Shown piece by piece: positions 45,583-53,893 of a DNA stretch of 64,000 nucleotides. Source of the DNA: Streptomyces actinomycinicus (GTDB lineage Bacteria > Actinomycetota > Actinomycetes > Streptomycetales > Streptomycetaceae); the NCBI RefSeq assembly GCF_016741775.1, contig NZ_JAERRK010000006.1, positions 62,001-126,000 on the forward strand, read 5' to 3'. Every line of letters starts with the position of its first letter. Within the stretch, counting starts at the first letter, position 1. The position numbers were made by a program, and so were the translations under genes. Under the pieces are notes generated by a model. The model saw only the letters and a program-made list of their open reading frames with translations, was not told where the DNA came from and did not search any database.

Positions 45583-45674
45583 GAGAGGCTCCCGGCGAGT
45601 GGTCTGAGGTCTTCGGACACCTCTGTGAACCCCGTCGTCGCGCATGTGTGACAGGAAGCCGGAAAAATCTTCCC

Positions 45675-46370
45675 GTGGACATCCCCGAACCCCACCGCCG
45701 GCTGCTGGCGGACGTCGTCCCGGCGGGCGGCCCGCACCGTCTGGTCCTGGCCGGCGGCTACGCCCTGCAGGCCCACGGACTGCTCCGGCGCCCGCACGCC
45801 GACCTCGACCTCGCCACGGAGAGTCCCGCCGCCATGGCGGACATCGCGGCTGCCGTCGGGGCGGCCCTGGAGGCGCGGGGGCGGCAGGTGCGGGCGGGTG
45901 CCGTGACCGCGCGGACCGCACAGCTGACGGTCACGGACCCGCCGACCGGTGATCCGTGCGCGCTCACCCTGCACAGGGAGGCGTTCTGGCAGTCCCCGGA
46001 CCTCACCGAGTACGGCCCGGCGCTGTCCCTGGAGGACGCCGTCGGCACGAAGATCCGCGCGCTGTACGACCGGGGCGCCGCCGTCGACCTGATCGACGCG
46101 CAGGCCTGCGCGGCCCGGTTCGCCCTGCCCGCCCTGGAGGAGCTGGGCCGCCGGCACGCCCATGACCTCTTCGACCTGCCCACCCTCCAGTCCCGGCTGA
46201 CCGGCACGGACTTCTACTCCGACCGTGACTTCCTCCGGTACGGCCTGGACGAGGGCGGGGTGGCCGCCCTGCGCGCCTGGGCCCAGCACTGGTCCGACGA
46301 CATCGCCGAGCGGCTGCTGGAGGACGGCGCGTCCCCGGACGAGGAGCCCGATCCCGGCGCCGCGGACTGA
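45675..46370 (+). CDS. AbiEii/AbiGii-type nucleotidyltransferase
   Basis: A 231-residue nucleotidyltransferase-fold protein. VLAGGYALQAHG and RPHADLDLAT (about 29-55) form the active-site GG and DxD, and LEDAVGTKIRALYDRGAAVDLID is the conserved downstream block. AbiEii toxins usually pair with an AbiEi antitoxin; none is adjacent, so this is an orphan and may not be a toxin. The GTG at 45675 fits the family start; a GTG at 45648 is possible. Confidence 0.75.
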   Translation: MDIPEPHRRLLADVVPAGGPHRLVLAGGYALQAHGLLRRPHADLDLATESPAAMADIAAAVGAALEARGRQVRAGAVTARTAQLTVTDPPTGDPCALTLHREAFWQSPDLTEYGPALSLEDAVGTKIRALYDRGAAVDLIDAQACAARFALPALEELGRRHAHDLFDLPTLQSRLTGTDFYSDRDFLRYGLDEGGVAALRAWAQHWSDDIAERLLEDGASPDEEPDPGAAD

Positions 46371-46524
46371 GCCCGCCCGCTTGCCCGCCGCCCGTCGCCC
46401 GTCGGCCGTCCAGGTGCCGTCGACGGGACCGTGGGGACACACACTGTCACCGGGCCCGGAAACGGCTGTGCGCGCCGGCCGTCAAGAGCGAGTCAGGACA
46501 GATCGGCGCGCACGGCGGGGCTTG

Positions 46525-48288
46525 CTACTTCGGCTGCGGCTTCCTGACACTCAGGTGCAGCTCGCGCAGGCGGGACTCGTCCAGCTCGGTCGGGGCGCCC
46601 ATCATCAGGTCCTGGGCGTTGCCGTTGAGCGGGAAGGCGATCGTCTCGCGGATGTTGGGCTCGTCCGCGAGGAGCATGACGATGCGGTCCACACCCGGGG
46701 CGATGCCGCCGTGCGGCGGGGCACCGAAGCGGAACGCGCGGAGCATGCCGGCGAACTTCTCCTCGACGGTCTCACGGTCGTAGCCCGCGATCTCGAAGGC
46801 CTTGAGCATGATGTCCGGCTCGTGGTTCCGGATCGCGCCCGAGGACAGCTCGACGCCGTTGCAGACGATGTCGTACTGCCAGCCCAGGATGTCCAGCGGG
46901 TCCTGGGTCTCCAGGGCCTCCAGGCCGCCCTGCGGCATCGAGAAGGGGTTGTGCGAGAAGTCGATCGCGCCGGTCTCCTCGTCCTTCTCGTACATCGGGA
47001 AGTCGACGATCCAGCAGAAGCGGAAGACGTTCTCCTCGAACTGGCCGGCGCGCTTGGCCGCCTCGACGCGCACGGCGCCCATGATCTTCGAGACCTCGTC
47101 GAACTCGCCCGCGCCGAAGAACACGGCGTGTCCGGGGGCCAGCGAGAGCCGCTTGGTCAGCTCGGCGACGTTCTCCTCGGTGAGGAACTTGGCGATCGGG
47201 CCGGACAGCGCGCCGTCCTCGCCGACGCGGACCCAGGCCAGGCCCTTCGCGCCCAGCGAGATCGCGAACTCACCCAGCTGGTCGAAGAACTTGCGCGGCT
47301 GGTCCTGAACGGCCGGGACCGCCAGGGCACGCACGTGCTTGCCTGCGAACGCCTTGAACTCCGAGCCCTCGAAGACGTCGGTGATGTCCACCAGTTCCAG
47401 CTTGGCGCGCAGGTCCGGCTTGTCGGAGCCGTACTTGAGCATCGCCTCGCGGAACGGGATCCGCGGGAACGGGGAGGTGACGTGCCGGCCGTTGCCGAAC
47501 TCCTCGAACAGCTCGGTCATCAGCTGCTCGATCGGCTGGAAGACGTCCTCCTGCTCGACGAAGCTCATCTCGACGTCGAGCTGGTAGAACTCGCCGGGCG
47601 AGCGGTCGGCGCGGGCGTCCTCGTCGCGGAAGCAGGGCGCGATCTGGAAGTAGCGGTCGAAGCCGGAGATCATCAGCAGCTGCTTGAACTGCTGCGGGGC
47701 CTGCGGCAGCGCGTAGAACTTGCCGGGGTTCAGGCGGGACGGCACGACGAAGTCGCGGGCGCCCTCGGGGGAGGTGGCGGACAGGATGGGCGTCGCCATC
47801 TCGTTGAAGCCCAGCGCCGTCATCTTGTGGCGGATCGCCGAGATGACCGCCGTACGCAGCATGATGTTGCGGTGCATGCGCTCGCGGCGCAGGTCCAGGA
47901 AGCGGTACTCCAGGCGCCGCTCCTCGTTGACGCCGTCCTCGGCGTTGATGGTGAAGGGCAGCGGCTGGGCCGAGCCGAGCAGCTCGACGTCGGAGACCTC
48001 GACCTCGATCTCGCCCGTGGGCAGGTCAAGGTTCACGTTCTCGGTTCCACGTGAAACGACGCGGCCGTCGACGCGGACCGTGGACTCCTTGGAGATCTTG
48101 TCCAGCGCCTCGTACGCGGGGGTGCCGGGGCGCGCGACCAGCTGCGTGATGCCGTAGTGGTCGCGCAGATCGATGAAGAGGATGCCGCCCAGGTCGCGCC
48201 GATTGTGCAGCCAGCCACTCAGCCGGACGTCGGTGCCGACGTCAGAGGCGCGGAGCTGGCCGCAGGTGTGGGACCTGTACCGATGCAT
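46525..48288 (-). CDS. aspS: aspartyl-tRNA synthetase
   Basis: A 587-residue class II synthetase with an N-terminal OB domain, motif 2 ([22 protein letters not shown]), the bacterial GAD insertion, and motif 3 ([15 protein letters not shown]). The length matches bacterial-type AspRS. The ATG at 48288 begins [10 protein letters not shown], the usual start. No GatCAB genes are in the window, so whether it also makes Asp-tRNA(Asn) cannot be judged here. Confidence 0.95.
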   Translation of the reverse strand: MHRYRSHTCGQLRASDVGTDVRLSGWLHNRRDLGGILFIDLRDHYGITQLVARPGTPAYEALDKISKESTVRVDGRVVSRGTENVNLDLPTGEIEVEVSDVELLGSAQPLPFTINAEDGVNEERRLEYRFLDLRRERMHRNIMLRTAVISAIRHKMTALGFNEMATPILSATSPEGARDFVVPSRLNPGKFYALPQAPQQFKQLLMISGFDRYFQIAPCFRDEDARADRSPGEFYQLDVEMSFVEQEDVFQPIEQLMTELFEEFGNGRHVTSPFPRIPFREAMLKYGSDKPDLRAKLELVDITDVFEGSEFKAFAGKHVRALAVPAVQDQPRKFFDQLGEFAISLGAKGLAWVRVGEDGALSGPIAKFLTEENVAELTKRLSLAPGHAVFFGAGEFDEVSKIMGAVRVEAAKRAGQFEENVFRFCWIVDFPMYEKDEETGAIDFSHNPFSMPQGGLEALETQDPLDILGWQYDIVCNGVELSSGAIRNHEPDIMLKAFEIAGYDRETVEEKFAGMLRAFRFGAPPHGGIAPGVDRIVMLLADEPNIRETIAFPLNGNAQDLMMGAPTELDESRLRELHLSVRKPQPK

Positions 48289-48480
48289 CGTCGTTCATCG
48301 TCCTTCGTGGTGGGGTTTCTCCTGCCGGCTCTGCGGACCGGCGGGAACGGGCACGGGGCCCGGACCCATCAAGGGTACCGGGCACGCCAAGATCGCCTCC
48401 CCACCATTTCCCCCCCGCGGGCCCGGCACCGGCGCCCCGCACTCGGCGGCAGCTACAACCGCGGCCCTTCACCGTCAGAC

Positions 48481-48522
48481 CTTCTTACAGTGGCACTTAT
48501 CTATAAGATCTTCTTAAAGTGG
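48481..48522 (+). repeat. AT-rich direct repeats just before the SpoIIE/GAF gene
   Basis: CTTCTTACAGTGG (48481-48493) recurs as CTTCTTAAAGTGG (48510-48522), one mismatch, 29-base step. Between them lies the inverted repeat CTTAT-CT-ATAAG. The stretch is unusually AT-rich for this DNA and ends four bases before the start codon, so it may be a promoter with operator. Confidence 0.6.
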
Positions 48523-48526
48523 GGCA

Positions 48527-50773
48527 ATGCGCACAGGTGAGCCGCTGCCGTCCGTAGGGGACGTCCTCGGCGCCCTCGCAACCGGGCTGTGGCACTGGGA
48601 CACCGCCGCCGGGCTGGTCACCGTGGACGCGGAGGCCGCACGGCTGCTCGGGCTGCCCGCGCAGCCGGCCACCCTCACGGAGGCCCAGGCCCGGGCCCGG
48701 CTGCATCCGGTCGACTGGATCGAGATCACCGGCGTGGTCCGGCTGGCGGTCGCCGAGGGCACCCTCGCCGAGGTGCGCATCCGGATCATGGACGGCGACG
48801 GGCAGATCCTGCGCGTCGTCCGCAGCCGCTCCAAGCCCTCCTACGACCCCGGGCGGCAGGCGTACGAGCTGATCGGCACCCTCCAGGAGGTGACCGAGCC
48901 GACGCCGGGCACGGCGGCCGGCCGCAGCGCGGTCACCGGGGACTGGCGGCGCTCCCGGGAGGCGTTCCTGCTGGACGCGGGCCGGGCGCTGGCGGAGGCA
49001 CGGTCCACGGCCGAGGTGCTGCGGGTGGCGGGCGCCCTGTCCATGCCGGGGTTCTCGCCGGACGGGCTCGTGGTGTTCGGGGTGAAGGGCGACCGGCTGA
49101 CGATCACCGGCCAGCACGGGCACCAGCCCGGCTCCATGAACCCCTTCTCCCACATGCCGGTGGACACCGACTACCCCGCCGCCGAAGTCGTCCGCACCGG
49201 CCGGGCCGTCTACCTCTCCTCCCCCGAGGAGTACAAGGAGCGCTACCCGGTCACCTGGCCGCTCGCCCGGGTCTTCGGGCGCCGCTCGTGGGCGTTCCTG
49301 CCGCTGACCGTGGCCGGACGCACGATGGGCGCCTGGATGGCGGCCTTCACCTACCCGGTCGCGTTCACGCCGGACGAGCGGGCGGTGCTCACCACGGTCG
49401 CCCGGATGCTCGCCCAGGCACTGTCCCGGGCCGGCGCCGCCGAGACCCAGCGGGAGCTGACCGACGGCCTGCAGCGCTCCATGCTGCCGTCGCTGGGCCC
49501 CGAGATCCCCGGCATGCAGATCGCCGCCCGGTACATCCCGACCGGCGGCGGCCTCCAGGTCGGCGGCGACTGGTACGACATGATCCCGCTGCCCTCCGGC
49601 CGCTTCGCGCTCGTCATCGGCGACGTCCAGGGCCATGACGTGCGCGCGGCCGGCCTCATGGGCCAGCTGCGGATCGCGCTGCGTGCCTACGCCTCCGAGG
49701 GACACCGCCCGGACGCCGTCCTCTCCCGCGCCTCCCGCTTCCTGCACGGCATGTCGTACGACGAGGACACGACGGACCTGCGCTTCGCGACCTGCCTGTA
49801 CGCCGAGACCGACCCGGCCTCGGGAATGCTGGAGATCGCCCGCGCCGGGCACCCGCACCCGATGATCCGGATGGCCGACGGCACGGTGATGACGCGGCCG
49901 ACCGCGGGCGGCCTGCCGCTGGGCCTCGACCCGGACGCCGACTACCCGACGACCCGGTTCGCCCTCGAACCCGGCGAGACACTGATGCTGTGCACCGACG
50001 GCCTGATCGAGACCGGCGGCCACGACATGGAGAGCGGCCGGCAGCGGCTGCGCGCGATCCTCGAGGACCACCGGGACGACCTGGAGACGCTCGCCGACGC
50101 ACTGGTCCAGGGCGTGCACGGCCCGTCCTCGCACCATACCCGCGGCCCGCTGGCGGACCGCCGCGAGGACGACCTCGCACTGCTTCTGCTGTGCCGGCCC
50201 GGACAGGGCTGCGGCTGCGGCGCCACCCTGAACGTGCGGCCCACGGTGCGGCGCACCCTGCTGTCGGTGGCGCAGGACGAGCCGGACCGGATCGCCGAGG
50301 CCCGCCAGCACCTGCGGGAACTGCTGCACGACTGGGCGTCGGCCGACCAGCTGGACTCGGCGGTGCTGCTGGTCTCGGAGATGGTCACCAACGTGCTCGT
50401 GCACACCGACACCGACGCGCTGCTGCTCGCCGAGGTCATGGGCGAGGGCGGCGGCCGGCGGCTGCGGGTGGAGGTCTTCGACACCGGTGACGACCTGCCG
50501 CACCGGCGCCGGCCCGGCGAACTGGCCTCCTCCGGCCGCGGGCTGATGCTGATCGAACTCCTCGCGGACACGTGGGGGGTGGAACCGCGGGGCGAGGGCA
50601 AGAGCATCTGGTTCGAGCTCTACGAGTCCGGTGAGCCGGGGTCGGAGCCGGGCGCATCGGAGGTCCCTGGTTCATCGGAGGTCCCCGGTCCGCCGGAGGA
50701 CCCCGGTCCGCCGGAGGACCCCCGTTCGCCGGAAGTCCCTGGTTCGCCGGAGGACGAGGAGGAAGTGGCGTAA
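48527..50773 (+). CDS. PAS-GAF-SpoIIE phosphatase with C-terminal anti-sigma kinase domain
   Basis: A 748-residue regulator. A PAS-like domain (about 18-115) and a GAF domain (about 145-300) precede a PP2C/SpoIIE domain (about 320-545; VGGDWYDMI, LVIGDVQGHD, LMLCTDGLIE). An HATPase domain of the RsbW type follows (about 575-700; SEMVTNVLVHT, SGRGLMLIELL). A Cys-rich link (PGQGCGCGATL) joins the last two. The 40-residue tail is built of SEVPGS/PEDPGP hexapeptides from an 18-bp repeat that also codes for the tail of the convergent gene. No ribosome-binding site is obvious at the ATG. Confidence 0.85.
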   Translation: MRTGEPLPSVGDVLGALATGLWHWDTAAGLVTVDAEAARLLGLPAQPATLTEAQARARLHPVDWIEITGVVRLAVAEGTLAEVRIRIMDGDGQILRVVRSRSKPSYDPGRQAYELIGTLQEVTEPTPGTAAGRSAVTGDWRRSREAFLLDAGRALAEARSTAEVLRVAGALSMPGFSPDGLVVFGVKGDRLTITGQHGHQPGSMNPFSHMPVDTDYPAAEVVRTGRAVYLSSPEEYKERYPVTWPLARVFGRRSWAFLPLTVAGRTMGAWMAAFTYPVAFTPDERAVLTTVARMLAQALSRAGAAETQRELTDGLQRSMLPSLGPEIPGMQIAARYIPTGGGLQVGGDWYDMIPLPSGRFALVIGDVQGHDVRAAGLMGQLRIALRAYASEGHRPDAVLSRASRFLHGMSYDEDTTDLRFATCLYAETDPASGMLEIARAGHPHPMIRMADGTVMTRPTAGGLPLGLDPDADYPTTRFALEPGETLMLCTDGLIETGGHDMESGRQRLRAILEDHRDDLETLADALVQGVHGPSSHHTRGPLADRREDDLALLLLCRPGQGCGCGATLNVRPTVRRTLLSVAQDEPDRIAEARQHLRELLHDWASADQLDSAVLLVSEMVTNVLVHTDTDALLLAEVMGEGGGRRLRVEVFDTGDDLPHRRRPGELASSGRGLMLIELLADTWGVEPRGEGKSIWFELYESGEPGSEPGASEVPGSSEVPGPPEDPGPPEDPRSPEVPGSPEDEEEVA

Positions 50774-51789
50774 CGGCCCCTCAGCTCCTCCCCGACCCCG
50801 AAGGCCGCCGCGGTCAGCGGTACCGCGAGGAGCATGCCGAGGACGCCGGCGACGGAGGCGCCCCCGGTGATCGTCACCATCACCACGGCCGGATGCATCT
50901 GCACGGTCCGGCTCTGGATCGCCGGCTGCAGCACATGCCCCTCCAGCACCTGCACGGCCAGCACCACCCCGAGCGCCCACAGCGCGATGACGAAGCCCCG
51001 GTCGGCGAGGGCGACCAGGACGGCCACCGCGCCTGAGATGAAGGCCCCGAGGTAGGGAATGTAGGCGCCGACGAAGACGAGCGCGCCGAGCCCGACCGCG
51101 CCCGGCACCCGCAGGATCAGCAGGCCGACGGTGATGCACAGGGCGTCGATGAGCGCGATGAAGGTCGTACCGCGCATGAACCCTTCCACCGCCGCGAAGG
51201 CGCGCCGGCAGACGGCCTCCAGTGTGTCGGCGGTGCCGCCGGGCGCGAGGGAGCGCAGGGCGTCGACGGCCCGGTGAGAGTCGCGCAGGAAGAAGAAGAC
51301 GAGCAGCAGCGCGAGCACGGCCATCGCGATGCTCTCGGCGACGACGCTGACCCCGCTGATCACGTTGGAGGCGGCCGTCCCGCCGAATCTGCGCAGCAGC
51401 TCACGGGAGTTGGCGGCGAGGTCGTCGAGTCCGGTCCCGGCGGACCCGAAGTGCCGGGAGACCGCCTTGGCGGCCTCCCGCAGCGAGACGACGATCTGGT
51501 CGCCGGTGTCGATGAGGGCGGCCACGATGATGTAGACGGCACCACCGACGACGGCGACCACGGCGATGCAGGTGAGCCCGGCGGCCAGCGACCGCTGCAT
51601 CCCGGCCCCCACCAGCCTGCGGTACAGCGGGCCGAGCAGCGCGGTCCCGAGCAGGGCGAGCAGCACCGGGATGACGGCCGTACGCAGCTCCCCGCACAGC
51701 TGGACGCCGACCCAGCCCACTCCGGCGGCGAGCAGCAGCACGGCACACCAGGCGGCGAACCGGCGAACGGGATCGGGCAGGAGCGACAC
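50620..51789 (-). CDS. AI-2E-family transporter-like membrane protein
   Basis: A 389-residue protein with about eight membrane helices. It has the AI-2E/PerM features (FVGAYIPYLGAFISGAVAVLVAL, VLEGHVLQPAIQSRTVQMHP). The function of most members is unknown; many are exporters. The tail (about 345-389) is GEPGTSGERGSSGGPG-like and is coded by the antisense of the repeated end of the SpoIIE gene, with 154 bases of convergent overlap. The GTG at 51789 follows GGAGGC. The 243-bp region upstream, to 52032, contains no confident gene. Confidence 0.85.
   Translation of the reverse strand: MSLLPDPVRRFAAWCAVLLLAAGVGWVGVQLCGELRTAVIPVLLALLGTALLGPLYRRLVGAGMQRSLAAGLTCIAVVAVVGGAVYIIVAALIDTGDQIVVSLREAAKAVSRHFGSAGTGLDDLAANSRELLRRFGGTAASNVISGVSVVAESIAMAVLALLLVFFFLRDSHRAVDALRSLAPGGTADTLEAVCRRAFAAVEGFMRGTTFIALIDALCITVGLLILRVPGAVGLGALVFVGAYIPYLGAFISGAVAVLVALADRGFVIALWALGVVLAVQVLEGHVLQPAIQSRTVQMHPAVVMVTITGGASVAGVLGMLLAVPLTAAAFGVGEELRGRYATSSSSSGEPGTSGERGSSGGPGSSGGPGTSDEPGTSDAPGSDPGSPDS
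50655..50759. repeat. 18-bp tandem repeat coding for both overlapping gene tails
   Basis: Units start at 50655, 50673, 50691, 50709, 50727 and 50745 (form CGCCGGAGGACCCCGGTC). On the plus strand they code for (S/P)E(V/D)PG(S/P) in the SpoIIE gene. On the minus strand they code for a Gly/Pro/Ser/Thr hexapeptide in the AI-2E gene. Confidence 0.85.
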
Positions 51790-52032
51790 GCCTCCACCCG
51801 ACCATGACCACCCCGGGCTGTCCTGCGGCGCGGGGCCGGGCGGGTGAGGACGGGGCGCGCGAGCAGGGAGGATCGGGGAGGGATCAGGAAGGGGTGAGCG
51901 ACGGGTGAGCGGGGGCGGCGGGCCTCACGGTCTGCGGCCTGGACACCTCGCTCCACGACGGCACGGAGCCGGCCGGCGAACAGGGCCTCGTCGTGGCCCG
52001 GCCGGTGGACTGACCGGCCGGGCACCGAGGGG

Positions 52033-53004
52033 TCAGAGCCCGCCTTCCGACATCCCGTGCACCGCCGGGATCGTGCCGAGCCGGCCCTTCTGGAAGTCCT
52101 CGAAGGCCTGCATCAGCTCGTCCTTGGTGTTCATGACGAACGGGCCGTAGTGGGCCATCGGCTCACGGATCGGCTGTCCGCCGAGGAGGACGACCTCCAG
52201 GTCGGGGGTGTGGGAGTCCTGCTTCTCGTCCGCGCGGACGGTGAGCGAGGAACCGGCGCCGAAGACGGCGGTCTGGCCCAGGTGGACCGGCCGGCGCTCG
52301 GCACCGACGGCTCCGCGGCCCGCGAGGACGTAGGCGAGGCCGTTGAAGTCCTCACGCCACGGCAGCGTGATCTCCGCGCCCGGCGCCAGCGTCGCGTGGA
52401 TCATCGTGATCGGCGTGTGCGTGATGCCGGGGCCCTGGTGCCCGTCCAGTTCACCGGCGATGACGCGCAGCAGTGCGCCGCCGTCGGGGGACGTCAGCAG
52501 CTGGACGTTGCCGCCGCGGATGTCCTGGTACCTCGGCGCCATCATCTTGTCCTTGGCCGGGAGGTTCACCCACAGCTGGAGCCCGTGGAACAGGCCGCCC
52601 GACATGACCAGCTGCTCCGGCGGCGCCTCGATGTGGAGGAGGCCCGAGCCGGCCGTCATCCACTGGGTGTCGCCGTTGGTGATGGTGCCGCCACCGCCCT
52701 GCGAGTCCTGGTGGTCGAAGATCCCGTCGATGATGTAGGTGACGGTCTCGAAGCCGCGGTGGGGGTGCCAGGGGGTGCCCTTGGGCTCGCCCGGCGCGTA
52801 CTCCACCTCGCCCATCTGGTCCATCATGATGAACGGGTCGAGATGGCGGTAGTTGATCCCGGCGAACGCGCGGCGCACCGGGAAGCCCTCACCCTCGAAT
52901 CCGCTCGGGGCGGTCGTGACGGCGAGCACGGGGCGGGGCACCGCGTCGGCCGGGGCGGTCACGCGGGGCAGGGTCAGCGGGTTCTCGACGGTCACTGCAG
53001 GCAT
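52033..53004 (-). CDS. pirin-family protein
   Basis: A 323-residue two-cupin protein. The iron-site residues lie in WHPHRGFETVTYIIDG with a later HIEAPPEQ. Pirins are cytoplasmic iron-binding redox proteins; in some Streptomyces they modulate central metabolism and lipid oxidation. The ATG at 53004 has AAGGAGG upstream. A near-perfect 16-bp palindrome (53034-53049) sits 30 bases upstream of the start. Confidence 0.9.
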   Translation of the reverse strand: MPAVTVENPLTLPRVTAPADAVPRPVLAVTTAPSGFEGEGFPVRRAFAGINYRHLDPFIMMDQMGEVEYAPGEPKGTPWHPHRGFETVTYIIDGIFDHQDSQGGGGTITNGDTQWMTAGSGLLHIEAPPEQLVMSGGLFHGLQLWVNLPAKDKMMAPRYQDIRGGNVQLLTSPDGGALLRVIAGELDGHQGPGITHTPITMIHATLAPGAEITLPWREDFNGLAYVLAGRGAVGAERRPVHLGQTAVFGAGSSLTVRADEKQDSHTPDLEVVLLGGQPIREPMAHYGPFVMNTKDELMQAFEDFQKGRLGTIPAVHGMSEGGL

Positions 53005-53033
53005 GGTGGGTACCTCCTTGGTACGCCCACATT

Positions 53034-53049
53034 AGTTGAGCATTGAACT
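53034..53049 (-). promoter_or_regulatory. palindromic candidate operator of the pirin gene
   Basis: AGTTGAGCATTGAACT is an inverted repeat with one mismatched pair. Its AT-rich half-sites and spacing resemble MarR-type sites, and pirin genes are often under redox-sensing MarR regulators. No regulator gene is adjacent. Confidence 0.5.
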
Positions 53050-53068
53050 TCTTGCCAGTCCCAACAGA

Positions 53069-53100
53069 ACGGGCCCGGAGGGAATTCCCTCCGGGCCCGT
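53069..53100 (-). terminator. terminator after the SseB-like gene
   Basis: A perfect 32-base palindrome: 14-bp stem ACGGGCCCGGAGGG / CCCTCCGGGCCCGT with an AATT loop. It lies 47 bases past the SseB-like stop codon on the minus strand. Confidence 0.85.
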
Positions 53101-53146
53101 GGTCCGCCTGCCGGATCTCGGTCTGGGGCGCTCGGCCCCGTTCGGC

Positions 53147-53632
53147 TCAGCCCCCGTACATACGGCGCATCGCGAAGTCGACCATCTGCTCGACCGCCTT
53201 CGCGTCGAAGACCATCCGGTGCTCGCCCTCCATGTCCAGGACGAAGCCGTAGCCGGTGGGCAGCAGGTCGATCACCTCGGCGCCGGTGATGACGAAGTAC
53301 TTGGACTCCTTGCCCGCGTACCGGCGCAGCTCCTTGAGCGAGGTGAACATCGGGATCACCGGCTGCTGGGTGTTGTGCAGGGCCAGGAAGCCGGGTGTGT
53401 CGCCGCGCGGGCAGTACACCTTCGAGGTGGCGAAGATCTGCTGGAAGTCCTCGGCGGCCATCTGCCCGGTGGTGAAGGCGCGCACGGCGTCCGCGAGCGA
53501 GGGCGGGGACGGCTCCGGGTAGAGCGGCGGCTGCTGGCCGTACCCGCCGACACCGCCCGGCATCTGCTGCTGCGACGAGGCGTACTGCTGCTGGGCAGCG
53601 CCCCCGTCCATCGGCTGGCCGTATCCGTACAT
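53147..53632 (-). CDS. SseB-domain protein
   Basis: A 161-residue protein. A Gln/Gly/Pro-rich start (about 1-45) is followed by an SseB-type domain (about 50-160; VYCPRGDTPGFLALHNTQQP, MFTSLKELRRYAGKES, DLLPTGYGFVLDMEG). SseB domains in actinobacteria have no settled function. The ATG at 53632 fits the repeated MYGYGQP start; no strong ribosome-binding site is visible. A strong terminator follows. Confidence 0.8.
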   Translation of the reverse strand: MYGYGQPMDGGAAQQQYASSQQQMPGGVGGYGQQPPLYPEPSPPSLADAVRAFTTGQMAAEDFQQIFATSKVYCPRGDTPGFLALHNTQQPVIPMFTSLKELRRYAGKESKYFVITGAEVIDLLPTGYGFVLDMEGEHRMVFDAKAVEQMVDFAMRRMYGG

Positions 53633-53800
53633 GGCGCAAGCGTACCGAGAGCGGGCCACGGCAGCGGCGGCGCTCCCCGGCAGGCGGGATACCGGCCGGT
53701 CACCCGTCTTTCACCGAGCCGCCGGACCGGGGCCACCCTGTTCACGGGCACGGGCGGGTAGACCCTTCTCACACTTGCACCGGCAGGGGTTGCTTCTTAT

Positions 53801-53812
53801 TACCGACGGGTA
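53801..53812 (+). promoter_or_regulatory. candidate TetR-type operator before the acyl-CoA dehydrogenase
   Basis: TACC-GACG-GGTA is a perfect inverted repeat in an AT-richer stretch (53790-53830), 82 bases before the start codon. Fatty-acid regulators of the TetR family often use similar TACC/GGTA half-sites. The match is short. Confidence 0.4.
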
Positions 53813-53893
53813 GCATCATCGGAGCTACTTGTTGGTACGTGAACTAGGTGCGAGGAGTCAGTGCCTCGCCGATCTCTCTACGGAGCCGTCGCC

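Noticed and set aside
51905..52011. A short plus-strand frame ending GLVVARPVD that looks like the tail of a gene
   Set aside because: No start or upstream part could be found, so a remnant cannot be distinguished from chance.
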